A stretch of DNA of 64,000 nt from an uncultured Lachnospiraceae bacterium (GCA_947566645.1 CANOKL010000005.1:92894-156893); one strand, 5' to 3'. Numbered from the stretch's first letter, positions 54,121 through 62,319 are shown. Numbers and translations are program-made. Notes: a model not told the origin generated them from the letters alone.

Positions 54121-54199
54121 CTGAAATATATTTGAAATCAATTTGAAATAATACTTGAAGTTTTATTGAATTGACATTGAAATATATTTGAAGTATAAT
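54121..54199 (+). promoter_or_regulatory. Promoter embedded in seven phased TGAA repeats
   Basis: A full-consensus sigma-A promoter TTGACA (54171-54176), 17 bp, TATAAT (54194-54199) precedes the AlbA-type gene. TGAA occurs at 54122, 54133, 54144, 54156, 54167, 54178 and 54189, so spacings are 11, 11, 12, 11, 11 and 11. TGAAATATATTTGAA occurs twice exactly (54122 and 54178). One element per helical turn on one DNA face suggests cooperative binding by a regulator. Confidence 0.7.
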
Positions 54200-54212
54200 A
54201 AAACAAATATAA

Positions 54213-54246
54213 TGACGCAGACAAGCGTCAAAATACCTTTTGACGC
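54213..54246 (+). promoter_or_regulatory. Mutually exclusive leader hairpins
   Basis: GCGTCA (54225-54230) can pair upstream with TGACGC (54213-54218). As part of GCGTCAAAA (54225-54233) it can instead pair with TTTTGACGC (54238-54246), a nine-base stem with a four-base loop. The second stem lies 17 bases before the ribosome-binding site GAGGTG. It could be an attenuator or translation switch. Confidence 0.5.
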
Positions 54247-54273
54247 TTTCATCATATTATTTGAGGTGAGCAT

Positions 54274-55716
54274 ATGTATCTGGAAGAAATCATAGAGGAT
54301 CTCCAATTGGAAAGCAGTAAATTAGAATGCAAAAGCAGATTAAACAGAGATGATGTTATCGGATGGCTTAAGACAATAGCCGGTTTTGCCAATGCATACG
54401 GGGGCGATTTTTACATCGGTGTTGAAGATAAGACCAATAAATTGATTGGTTATGACAGAACTGCCGCTGACAATGAACGCAATTACTTTAATAATCAGGT
54501 AAATGAACATCTGGTGCCAAGACCGCAGATGGCAATCTCCTTCATCCGATATGAGATAAATGAAAAGGAAAGATTCATTATACATGTGCAGGTGTCGGAG
54601 TCTGCTATAAGACCCGTAATCTTAAAATATAAAAACATACCGTCGATTTTTATGAGAAGAGATGGTTTTACGAATGGCGCGACTTACGAGGAGATCATTG
54701 AGATGAGTATAAAGAGCAAAAATACTCAATATGATATTCTGACATCAGATGTCAAATATGATATGAATAAATTTACAACACTTCGCGAGTTTTATTCATC
54801 ACATAATGACGGTAAGATCTTATCAGAAAAAGCGCTGCAGTCAATGGGATTTTATAATGAAGAAGGCTTTCTAGCAAATGGTGCATTACTGTTTTCTGAT
54901 GACTGCGACAAAGCAAAGACCGCGGTTCAGTGTTCTGTTTTCTCCGGCTTTCATAAAGGAAGTGAACGAATTGTTACGATTAATCGTTTTGGCGGAAATA
55001 TGATCTCTGTAATCAATTACATTATGGAATTTGTAACACAGAGAATGAACCATTCCATGATTAAGCTGGGGAATACAAGAAAGAATATTGACGCATATCC
55101 GAAGAGAGCTCTGTTTGAAGGAATCATAAATGCGGTTGCACACCGTGATTACTTTCTTGATGGAACACAGATTCAGGTGGATATGTTCAGGGACAGATTA
55201 GAAATCTCGTCTCCGGGCAGTTTCTACAGAGGCGGAAACATCGGAAAAACTTATGATCTGTCTGGAATTATTTCAAAAAGAAGAAATGAACTTATCGCTT
55301 CCGTATTAATCAGCTGTAATGTGATGGAGGCTGCCGGCACGGGTTTTGATAAAATTATAGAAGAGTATAAATCAGAGGATGAAATGCACCGCCCCTACAT
55401 TTATTCTTCGTCAGACCATTTTACTCTTGTACTGCCGGATCTGACTTATATGGACGGACTGGCTGATCATAGCATTCCGTCTCTGACATTTATTCCCGTA
55501 CAAAATGGAACGGATTATGATGATAAGATCCTCTCATTCTGTTACTATCGTGCACACAAGGTTTCTGAAATTGCAGAATACCTGGGAATCAGCGATTCGA
55601 CACATCTGAGGAAGCAGGTGCTTGGCAACCTTGAAGAACAGGGGTATCTGGAAAAAAGCAAGATCGCAAGGGCAATGTATTTCAAAACAAATCCAGATAT
55701 GGTGTCGGTTAACTAA
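54274..55716 (+). CDS. AlbA_2/Schlafen-type ATP-binding regulator
   Basis: 480 residues. The N-terminal AlbA_2 domain reads SKLECKSRLNRDDVIGWLKT, IAGFANAYGGDFYIGVEDK. The ATPase-like segment has ALFEGIINAVAHRDYFLDGT (about 272-291) and GTGFDKIIEEYKSEDE. A C-terminal helix-turn-helix (VSEIAEYLGISDSTHLRKQV) ends it. It is only distantly similar to the AlbA-type protein at 42478-43845. The promoter array directly upstream suggests autoregulation, which is inference. GAGGTG lies a few bases before the ATG. The stop is followed by a REP-like palindrome. Confidence 0.85.
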   Translation: MYLEEIIEDLQLESSKLECKSRLNRDDVIGWLKTIAGFANAYGGDFYIGVEDKTNKLIGYDRTAADNERNYFNNQVNEHLVPRPQMAISFIRYEINEKERFIIHVQVSESAIRPVILKYKNIPSIFMRRDGFTNGATYEEIIEMSIKSKNTQYDILTSDVKYDMNKFTTLREFYSSHNDGKILSEKALQSMGFYNEEGFLANGALLFSDDCDKAKTAVQCSVFSGFHKGSERIVTINRFGGNMISVINYIMEFVTQRMNHSMIKLGNTRKNIDAYPKRALFEGIINAVAHRDYFLDGTQIQVDMFRDRLEISSPGSFYRGGNIGKTYDLSGIISKRRNELIASVLISCNVMEAAGTGFDKIIEEYKSEDEMHRPYIYSSSDHFTLVLPDLTYMDGLADHSIPSLTFIPVQNGTDYDDKILSFCYYRAHKVSEIAEYLGISDSTHLRKQVLGNLEEQGYLEKSKIARAMYFKTNPDMVSVN

Positions 55717-55717
55717 A

Positions 55718-55757
55718 GTTGGGGACGGGGTATTTTTAATTTTACCCCGTCCCCAAC
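55718..55757. repeat. REP-like palindrome, class B
   Basis: GTTGGGGACGGGGTATTTTT..CCCCAAC, 40 bp. It begins one base after the AlbA-type stop codon and lies seven bases before the convergent PucR-type stop. Confidence 0.9.
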
Positions 55758-55764
55758 TGGCCGC

Positions 55765-57081
55765 TTATTCGAATGGCCCGTTAATATCCTGTATGTTCAG
55801 CCATCCCATATAGCTGTAGACCTGTGTTGACACCCGCAGTTTCATGACCAGTCTGTGATTGTCAAAGTCTATCTGGAAGTAATCTTTCAGGAATCCGATC
55901 CGCTTGTACATCGTATTTCTGTGTATATACAAGGCATCTGCATTCTCCTGAAGCCCCTGGTTAAAGTGTATATATGCTGTAAGTGTCCGCAGATATTCTG
56001 TCCCATATTCTTCATCATACTGGTGGACCTTCTTCACGACTGGATGGCAGAAGGAAACCGGGGGAACTCCATGTTCGTCTGCAATCTGTATCAGATGCAT
56101 GAATACCACATCCTCGTATCGCGCCAGATGGATTCCGGCAGTCAGCCGTTTCCTGAGCCCTGGTGCAATCATACTCTGCTTAAATGCCCGGGCCGCCTCC
56201 AGAATGTTCAGAAATCCATAGCTTAATCCAGCATACAGATCCATCTTTTCCAGATACTCTGTCAGGGAACGCAAATCGTACGCAGAGAGATTCTTATATG
56301 CCGGGCTCCCCAGGATTGCGGTACAGTAACCCTGATACAGATACATCTCCGTCCCTAGAAGAGCTTCCATCTGTTCCCGGATACTGTCCGGGCGCTTTAT
56401 CTTACTTCCAAGTTCCACGGACAGAACATAATATTTTTCACTGGGATGCCAGTTCACATGCCGCATCCTCTGGGCTGCGATCTCCTCATCTGTTATCTGG
56501 TTCGTGATCAGATCCACAAACAGCCGGTGTTTTCCGGTGCTCTTTTCCCCGCTCTCTTCCAGAGACGGACGCAGCCCGAGCAGCATACACATCTGGCTTA
56601 CATAATATTGATCAACAGCAGATATAAAAGGAGCGGTCAGCGCTGCCGCATACAGATATCCCGCAACCCGTCCATTATGCCTGATACGTCCAATGATCTG
56701 CTGATAAGGGCAGGCAGAGTCCCCCTCCAGCAAAAGGGTCTCCTTTTCAAAGGTCAGGTTCTTCATCTGAAGCAGCTCTCTGACCGGAAAGTGGAAGGGC
56801 TCCTCTGCTGTAACGAGAAGAGGCTGAAAGGTGTTGTTAAGGAACCATACCGGATTGCCCATAATCTTCTTGCACAGTGCCAGCAGCTCCCCTGTCCCGG
56901 CATCATGAAATACTTCCTGTCCGAATTGCAGCAGGGCGGAGGCTCTCTGATAATCCTTCAGAATCAGATCAGTAAGCTGCGCGGATACCTTCCGCACGGC
57001 ATCTGCAGGCACATACAGGACACAGCTGTCCGCTGTCACGGCCTTCGATATGCGCTTCTCCTCAGGCATCACATACAGCAC
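55765..57081 (-). CDS. PucR/CdaR-type helix-turn-helix regulator
   Basis: 438 residues from GTG 57081. The C-terminal PucR helix-turn-helix is LQENADALYIHRNTMYKRIG (near 395). An N-terminal sensor region has VWFLNNTFQPLLVTAEEPFH. Sugar-diacid and purine/amino-acid catabolic operons often use this class. The true start is unclear. In-frame sequence continues upstream as QNVEYSFSGSLKTEIYKVSY to a TGA near 57187 with no ATG, and no good ribosome-binding site precedes the GTG. It follows the GrdB-like gene in the same direction and overlaps or abuts its tail, so it is the likely local regulator. Confidence 0.82.
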   Translation of the reverse strand: MLYVMPEEKRISKAVTADSCVLYVPADAVRKVSAQLTDLILKDYQRASALLQFGQEVFHDAGTGELLALCKKIMGNPVWFLNNTFQPLLVTAEEPFHFPVRELLQMKNLTFEKETLLLEGDSACPYQQIIGRIRHNGRVAGYLYAAALTAPFISAVDQYYVSQMCMLLGLRPSLEESGEKSTGKHRLFVDLITNQITDEEIAAQRMRHVNWHPSEKYYVLSVELGSKIKRPDSIREQMEALLGTEMYLYQGYCTAILGSPAYKNLSAYDLRSLTEYLEKMDLYAGLSYGFLNILEAARAFKQSMIAPGLRKRLTAGIHLARYEDVVFMHLIQIADEHGVPPVSFCHPVVKKVHQYDEEYGTEYLRTLTAYIHFNQGLQENADALYIHRNTMYKRIGFLKDYFQIDFDNHRLVMKLRVSTQVYSYMGWLNIQDINGPFE

Positions 57082-57161
57082 ACCTTTTTGGGTGCCTTCC
57101 TCTTTCTCATAGTAAGATACCTTATAGATCTCCGTCTTCAGAGATCCTGAAAAAGAATATT

Positions 57162-58274
57162 CTACGTTTTGAATGCTTCCTTCTCCAGTTCACAGACCAT
57201 CGCTGCACCGCAGCGGGTACAGGTGCCTCACGCAGAGCCCAGTATAACTGCCTGTATGTTTTCTTCTCTTAACCTGTCCCCGATCTCCTTTGCCATCTTA
57301 ACGGCATTGGTCAGGCTGGTCAGATTTCCGGTTGTACTGAAATAATACGGAAGGAGCCATCCCATCTTTCCTTCTCTTTCTGCACGCCTCAAGGCATCTG
57401 CCGGTATATGGGTCATAGGGTTGGCATCCGCGTATTTCTGGTCATATCCGCCATGGATGCTCTCCCATTCGCCGGGCCGCATCACTCCGTCCTCCGGGTA
57501 TTCATAAGTCGCGAATGAGATTGCCGCCGCTGTCTTGATCTTATCTGGATTTCCTATGGGGACAATGCCGCCGGTAGACACAAATGCAACTCTTGCACTG
57601 CTCATATCCCGGACTGCCGGCGGAACCGGCGCTCTCTCTGGCATCTCAATAGGCATTTCCGTCTGAAAGGGCTCTCCGTGTATCTTCTTAAGAAGCATGT
57701 CCACTGCACGGTTGTCTGCCGTCTGATCCTCTGGCAGTATAATCTGCTGACGGATTCCCCTGCTGAAATACCCTTCGGCATCTGCCCAGAGAATCTCTTC
57801 CCCGTTTAAAAATTTATTTGCAAATGCTGACATAGACTTAAGCGCCTTTCTCATAGCAGCCGCACTATTGCCGCATCTCAGAATATATACGTCCCGGCGG
57901 AACATTTCCACACCCGGAGCCTCCTCATACATACAGGTAAATGCTGGAACCTGGAACTTCTCCTGGACGTATTTACAGATCCGCCCGCAGTTTACACCAT
58001 AACGTCCCGCAAAGAATGCCGGTCCGGCGATAAACAGATCAAATTCAATCCCCTTTAAGAAACCGCTGATCTTCTCCACTGCCTCCTCCGGGTGCTCATT
58101 CATATAATCATCGCCGCAGACAATGGTATGTGTAATGGTTCCGCCATTAAGCTGTCCGTTCAGCGCCGTTCCCGGCCCTGTGAGCGTATCCTGTATAAAT
58201 GGCTCACAGCCCGCCTTGTCCTCTCCGCCAATTCCACCGTAAAACTGGTTCATGTAATATACCACTTTTTTCAA
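57162..58274 (-). CDS. GrdB-like reductase component B, selenoprotein (UGA at 57228-57230)
   Basis: 370 residues if UGA is read as selenocysteine. From TTG 58274 (AGGTG upstream) the protein starts KKVVYYMNQFYGGIGGEDKA, the standard start of glycine/sarcosine/betaine reductase component B. The frame reaches AVILGSA, then UGA, then GTCTRCGAAMVCELEKEAFK, T and a TAG at 57162-57164. The family motif is AVILTST-Sec-GTCTRCGA, and Sec here falls at residue 349, close to the usual position of about 350. Known GrdB proteins continue some 85 residues further, so this C-terminus is short. Component B binds the substrate and cleaves its C-N bond reductively. Components A and C are not in the window. Confidence 0.85.
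57201..57230 (-). promoter_or_regulatory. Candidate bacterial SECIS hairpin after the UGA codon
   Basis: Directly after UGA the minus strand reads GGCACCTGTACCCGCTGC then GGTGC. GCACC pairs with GGTGC around a 12-base loop. Position and size fit SelB-recognised elements. Confidence 0.55.
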
Positions 58275-58293
58275 CTCTCTCACCTGCTTTCTG

Positions 58294-59307
58294 TCAGAAA
58301 TCCTTGCATGTCTTGCGGGACCATCCAAATGCACCATTATTTCCAATAATCACATGTGTATCTACCACCAGTGACCCGTCCTCCCTGAGAGATGGCCCAT
58401 AAGTGGCGTTTTCTGCCCATGTTCCCGGATACGGGTCACGCATGACGGACTCCAGGTCGCCGATAATGCGCTCCATGGGCGGCAGTTCATATACCTGGCA
58501 GGTCATTCCACAGGAGACATATGCGTCGCAGCAAGGATCCAGCATTGCCTTGGTTGGATAAGTCCTGCCGTCCATCCCGCTGTTCTCATCTCCCACGGCA
58601 ACTGTCTTAATTCCCTTTGCTTCAAGATTCTTAATCATCTTGAACAGGTCAATATCCCCGTTGCCGTCTGCCGGCTGTACAACAAGCGCCGCATCACACC
58701 CGAGAAGCTTTGCCGTCTCCGCCACGCGGATCGCCCCCCGTTCCTTTTTGTCCAGAGTCGGCCCTACAATTGCAAAGATAACACCTGCAAAATTAAGAGT
58801 CCTGCCATGCTCCCGGTATAGCCGTTTGATCATAGGGTAATTCTGATAATCGTAAGTGTAAGCTCTCTGCCCCGCAATACAGATGGAACCCGAACATACC
58901 GCCCCGTCCAGCACCTCATTAGGATGCACAAGCGGCGGCGTCATAAACATGGCATCCGTCCCATAAAAAGTATCATCAAATCCCAGCGTCTCATAAAAGC
59001 TGTTCAGCTGCATAACAAGCACCACCTTGGGAAGTTCACTCTCTTCCCCCTCCACCATCTCATATACCTCATACTCATCCGGTATCTGTCCCCTCACGGT
59101 CCTCCCGATGTATTCCGCCAGAAGCATAGCTCCCATGCGGAAATTCAGATTCATATGCTGGCCCTGGTCTACAGTGGGATCCGTGTTCTCAGCCGTAAAA
59201 CACAGATGAAGCCTGTTTCCTAAATTAGACAGTCTGGCGCCAGGCCCGTCCATATCCAGGATCCCTTCCATCCACCCTCCATATTTCCCAACCGCAAGAA
59301 TGTCCAT
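58294..59307 (-). CDS. GrdE-like reductase component B, C-terminal part (frameshifted)
   Basis: 337 residues from ATG 59307, which has no ribosome-binding site. The frame continues upstream as TGGVTACGEGEVFALKN to the point where it leaves the N-terminal ORF, so the two are one broken gene. Family features: GILDMDGPGARLSNLGNRLH, HPNEVLDGAVCSGSICIAGQ, YDYQNYPMIKRLYREHGRTL, AVGDENSGMDGRTYPTKAML. GrdE-type proproteins are cleaved at a Cys to make a pyruvoyl group. The usual Asn-Cys site is not obvious here (SGSIC instead of SGNC). The GrdB-like gene begins 19 bp later. Confidence 0.78.
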   Translation of the reverse strand: MDILAVGKYGGWMEGILDMDGPGARLSNLGNRLHLCFTAENTDPTVDQGQHMNLNFRMGAMLLAEYIGRTVRGQIPDEYEVYEMVEGEESELPKVVLVMQLNSFYETLGFDDTFYGTDAMFMTPPLVHPNEVLDGAVCSGSICIAGQRAYTYDYQNYPMIKRLYREHGRTLNFAGVIFAIVGPTLDKKERGAIRVAETAKLLGCDAALVVQPADGNGDIDLFKMIKNLEAKGIKTVAVGDENSGMDGRTYPTKAMLDPCCDAYVSCGMTCQVYELPPMERIIGDLESVMRDPYPGTWAENATYGPSLREDGSLVVDTHVIIGNNGAFGWSRKTCKDF

Positions 59308-59312
59308 ATTCT

Positions 59313-59579
59313 TCAGCGCAAAGACCTCTCCCTCGCCGCAGGCCGTAACACCGCCCGTTTGTCCGGCCTGGTACGCGCCTCAATCACTTCCTTAATCGGA
59401 AGAATACGGACACTCTCCCCCGGCCGCGCAATATGGAGCTTCACATTCATAAGCTTGCCTTCCGGATTTAACGCCTGTATAGCCTCGGCTTCATTCACCG
59501 TCAGAATCCCGTCCCGATAGGATGTCTCCGGGCCAAAGACAATATCCCTCACGAAAAAATCCCCAATTGACAATTTCAT
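59313..59579 (-). CDS. GrdE-like reductase component B, N-terminal part (frameshifted)
   Basis: 88 residues from ATG 59579 (GGAG upstream): MKLSIGDFFVRDIVFGPETS, YRDGILTVNEAEAIQALNPE, KLHIARPGESVRILPIKEVI. It matches GrdE N-termini. At GACAAACGGG (59354-59363) the reading frame departs from the homologous frame. The remainder ARERSLR is out of frame and ends at a stop. One extra A in the AAA run would join it to the downstream ORF as PDKTGGVTACGEG. Sequencing error, true mutation and programmed -1 shift are all possible. Confidence 0.75.
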   Translation of the reverse strand: MKLSIGDFFVRDIVFGPETSYRDGILTVNEAEAIQALNPEGKLMNVKLHIARPGESVRILPIKEVIEARTRPDKRAVLRPAARERSLR

Positions 59580-59719
59580 TATCACCTTCTCCTTCCCTTC
59601 TAAATCTTATGAAAACCTTAAATAATTAAGTTATTACAATTATAGATTGCCCCACATCTTTTCACAATGTGTGCCAGAGACACGAAATTTTTAAAACGTG
59701 TGACGGATTCACATAAGAC

Positions 59720-59763
59720 GAGTTGGGGACGGGGTATTTTTAATTTTACCCCGTCCCCAACTC
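59720..59763. repeat. REP-like palindrome, class B, 44 bp
   Basis: GAGTTGGGGACGGGGTA is mirrored to CCCCAACTC. The right end abuts the TAA stop (59764-59766) of the aldo/keto reductase, inside the catabolic cluster. Confidence 0.9.
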
Positions 59764-60723
59764 TTAAAAAACATTATGAGGAACATACAATTCTTCCAGA
59801 TATTGGATTTCTTCGTTGTTTAATGAAAGATCTACCGATGCCGCGGCATCTTCCAGATGTTTCATTTTTGTTGCCCCGATGACCGGTGCGGCTACAATCT
59901 CCTTTGCATGCATCCATGCCAGCGCAATCTGTGCCATATTTGCATTATGCCTTTCTGCCAGCTCCTTCACCCGCATAACGATCCCATAATCAGATTCTTT
60001 ATTGCGTTCGTATTCCTGCTGCTTCTTCGCGTGGTCTGTCTTTGACCGCAGGGATTCTGATTCCCATGGCCTTGCCAGACGGCCTGCCGCAAGGGGAGAG
60101 TACGGCGTCATCTGGACGTGCTCTTCGGCAAGCAGCTTCATCATCTCCCGCTCTTCCTCTCTGTAGATCAGGTTATAGTGATTCTGCATGGATATAAATG
60201 TCTTCCACCCATGATGTCTCGCGGTCTCCTGGGCTTTCATGAACTGGTAGCTGTACATGGAAGACGCGCCGATATATCTTGCCTTTCCGGATTCTACTAC
60301 TTCATTCAGCGCTTCCATCGTCTCTTCGATCGGGACATTCTCGTCATAACGGTGGATCACATACAGGTCTACATAGTCTGTCTGAAGCCGCTTCAGGGAA
60401 TTGTCAATCTCCCTCCGGATTGCTTCTCTTGATAGCCCTCCCTCGTTATAGTATACCTTGGTGGCAATCACAACATCCTCACGCTTTGCCAGCTTTTTGA
60501 GCGCATTGCCCAGAAATATCTCGCTTGTATGTTCGTTATAGTAATTGGCGGTATCAAAGAAGTTGACGCCAAGCTCCAGCGCCCGGCCCACGATCTGATC
60601 CGTCTTCTCCTGGTTAAGAAGCCATTCCGGGTTGTTCGAAAGAGATGCATCCCCAAAGCTTAAGCACCCCAGACAGATCCTGGAAATGTTTAGATCGGAT
60701 GTTCCTAATCTCGTATATTTCAT
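59764..60723 (-). CDS. Aldo/keto reductase
   Basis: 319 residues from ATG 60723 (GGAGG nine bases upstream). NAD(P)H-dependent oxidoreductase with the TIM-barrel pattern MKYTRLGTSDLNISRICLGC, NFFDTANYYNEHTSEIFLG (catalytic Asp and Tyr), YVDLYVIHRYD (His), and C-terminal GATKMKHLEDAAASVDLSL. Similar to the YajO/YdhF-like group (AKR11-13). Substrate unknown. Located between the GrdE-like gene and a VOC protein gene in the same direction. Confidence 0.92.
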   Translation of the reverse strand: MKYTRLGTSDLNISRICLGCLSFGDASLSNNPEWLLNQEKTDQIVGRALELGVNFFDTANYYNEHTSEIFLGNALKKLAKREDVVIATKVYYNEGGLSREAIRREIDNSLKRLQTDYVDLYVIHRYDENVPIEETMEALNEVVESGKARYIGASSMYSYQFMKAQETARHHGWKTFISMQNHYNLIYREEEREMMKLLAEEHVQMTPYSPLAAGRLARPWESESLRSKTDHAKKQQEYERNKESDYGIVMRVKELAERHNANMAQIALAWMHAKEIVAAPVIGATKMKHLEDAAASVDLSLNNEEIQYLEELYVPHNVF

Positions 60724-60762
60724 CAAAATACTCCTCCCTGCTTATTCTGTGCATATCGCGCT

Positions 60763-61098
60763 CTAATTTATCTTCAATTGAATGGTATAGCCGTCCGGGT
60801 CTTTGACATACCAGAATTTCCCGTTTGCGGACTTTACGGCATTGTCCTTGCATGCTTCTATGATTTCCTCCAGATTATCTGGAGAGAATCCGAAAAACAT
60901 CGTATCTGAGGGCTTCGGCTCTGTCTTATTCTGAATCAGCTCCACCTGTGTTTTCCCTTCCCCGCCTAAAAATATCACGCACATCTCATCTTCCGGCTCC
61001 CCAATCTGCTTTGTTACCGGTATCCTTAGCAGATCGCGGTAGAAGCCAAGACTTTGCTTTACATCTGATACGTAAATTGTCGCCCAGTTAAAAACCAT
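60763..61098 (-). CDS. VOC-family protein (glyoxalase/dioxygenase fold)
   Basis: 111 residues from ATG 61098 (GGAGG upstream). Vicinal-oxygen-chelate fold: ATIYVSDVKQSLGFYRDLLR, then FLGGEGKTQVELIQ, then FWYVKDPDGYTIQLKIN with the typical C-terminal DPDG. The exact enzyme (glyoxalase I, epimerase, resistance protein) is not readable. It lies 39 bp before the aldo/keto reductase. Confidence 0.88.
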   Translation of the reverse strand: MVFNWATIYVSDVKQSLGFYRDLLRIPVTKQIGEPEDEMCVIFLGGEGKTQVELIQNKTEPKPSDTMFFGFSPDNLEEIIEACKDNAVKSANGKFWYVKDPDGYTIQLKIN

Positions 61099-61136
61099 AT
61101 CTGTTACCTCCTTCTCTCTCATGCGGCGCATCCATT

Positions 61137-61172
61137 TATACTGAGCGGCAGATTTATCTAGCGCTCAGTATA
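61137..61172. promoter_or_regulatory. 11-bp inverted repeat upstream of the VOC gene
   Basis: TATACTGAGCG (61137-61147) and CGCTCAGTATA (61162-61172) are perfect complements with 14 bp between. On the minus strand the outer TATACT could serve as a -10, so an operator overlapping a promoter is plausible. It lies 39 bp upstream of the VOC start, in the 228-bp gap after the asparaginase-like gene. Confidence 0.45.
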
Positions 61173-61326
61173 ACATGCCCTGGTTAAAAGTATAACTAAC
61201 CGCCTTTGGTACTGCAATGTGAAGGAATCACACAGATTTGCTTTTTTATATGAAAATCGTACAATCAGAGATACAAAGACCCGACTGAGTTTGCAGTTGA
61301 AATTAGAGATTTGAAAATTGCTTATG

Positions 61327-62319
61327 TTAAATCGGGGTGAATTTTGAGAACTGCATAAATACCCGTCTGATCTCTTCCCGCCCAAAGCCTGCTGACAAGA
61401 GCAGGGAAAGCAGCATCCTTGCTTTTCTTGCATCCAGCATGCCGGAGAGGCACACTCCCTTCTCGCACAGCTGCTGCTGTAATGCATACCCATATGTACT
61501 AAAGATAATATCTCCATGCCCGGTACGGCTGGCAAGAACGCATGGGATCTTCTCATGAATCTTTTCGAACTTTTCTCTAATCCATCCAGGCATGCCGCCC
61601 CCGCCAGTACCTTCAAGCACCAGACCCTCATACCCCATATCCAGGACATGGTCCAGAATCCGGCCGGTATCACATGCATAATTCGTATAGAGCAGAACAT
61701 CCGCAGGCTCCCGTTCTATGACAATTTCCGGAATTTTCCGCAGAACAGGGCGGCACCGGATACTCGGTACATGCTCCGCCACATAGCCAAGCATAAATTC
61801 CGATGTAAAAGCATTCAGATTCAACGTATGCTCTTTCCTCACATACTGCGCGGAATGGATCTCACCATTCATCACTACAAGAGTGCCCATTCCCCTGCAA
61901 TTATCCGAAGCTGCTGTCATAACTGCATCAATAAAATTATATGCTCCGTCTGCACTTGGCGCTGTCGCCGGACGCATCGCCCCTGTACAGACTACCGGGA
62001 CTTCCGTCCTGACCAGAAGATCAATCGCAAATGCCGCCTCTTCCATCAGATTTGTTCCCTGGACAATGACAATTCCGTCTGCCTTTTCCTCGAGGATCAG
62101 CCGTTTCACTTCCTCTGCCACCTCAAGAATATCTGTCATTCTCGTCTCCACGCCCTGCAGCTTTTTAAAATCATCCACAGCAATCTTCAGGCCGTCCAGT
62201 TCCCTGAACTGTCTGCAGAAATCCGTCAGGCTGATTACTTCTATCCCATCCTCTGTGGGAACACACGCGATCGTTCCCCCAAGCAGCAAGATGCAGATCT
62301 TTTTCTTATCCAGATTCAT
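61327..62319 (-). CDS. L-asparaginase-like amidohydrolase
   Basis: 330 residues from ATG 62319. Two further in-frame ATGs (62379, 62439), each with the same GGAGG, arise from a 60-bp tandem duplication and would add 20 or 40 residues. Family motifs: LLLGGTIACVPTEDGIEV (first catalytic Thr), VQGTNLMEEAAFAIDLLV (second Thr region; classical enzymes have HGTDT), GAMRPATAPSADGAYNFIDA. Replacement of HGTDT by QGTNL suggests a substrate other than asparagine, or altered activity. It overlaps the lyase gene (ATGA) and probably works in the same pathway. Confidence 0.82.
   Translation of the reverse strand: MNLDKKKICILLLGGTIACVPTEDGIEVISLTDFCRQFRELDGLKIAVDDFKKLQGVETRMTDILEVAEEVKRLILEEKADGIVIVQGTNLMEEAAFAIDLLVRTEVPVVCTGAMRPATAPSADGAYNFIDAVMTAASDNCRGMGTLVVMNGEIHSAQYVRKEHTLNLNAFTSEFMLGYVAEHVPSIRCRPVLRKIPEIVIEREPADVLLYTNYACDTGRILDHVLDMGYEGLVLEGTGGGGMPGWIREKFEKIHEKIPCVLASRTGHGDIIFSTYGYALQQQLCEKGVCLSGMLDARKARMLLSLLLSAGFGREEIRRVFMQFSKFTPI

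Noticed and set aside
54121..54199. TGAA array considered as a CRISPR-like or plasmid-origin iteron array
   Set aside because: Period is only 11 bp, no replication initiator gene adjoins it, and a consensus promoter overlaps it; regulatory use is simpler.
57228..58346. GrdB-like ORF starting at 58346 and ending at the TGA
   Set aside because: The start overlaps the GrdE-like gene and precedes the family's conserved KKVVYY start; the TGA is at the selenocysteine position, so both ends were revised.
61158..61700. 180-codon ORF overlapping the end of the asparaginase-like gene
   Set aside because: Cys-rich, low-complexity translation in a shifted frame of a clear gene, with no ribosome-binding site.
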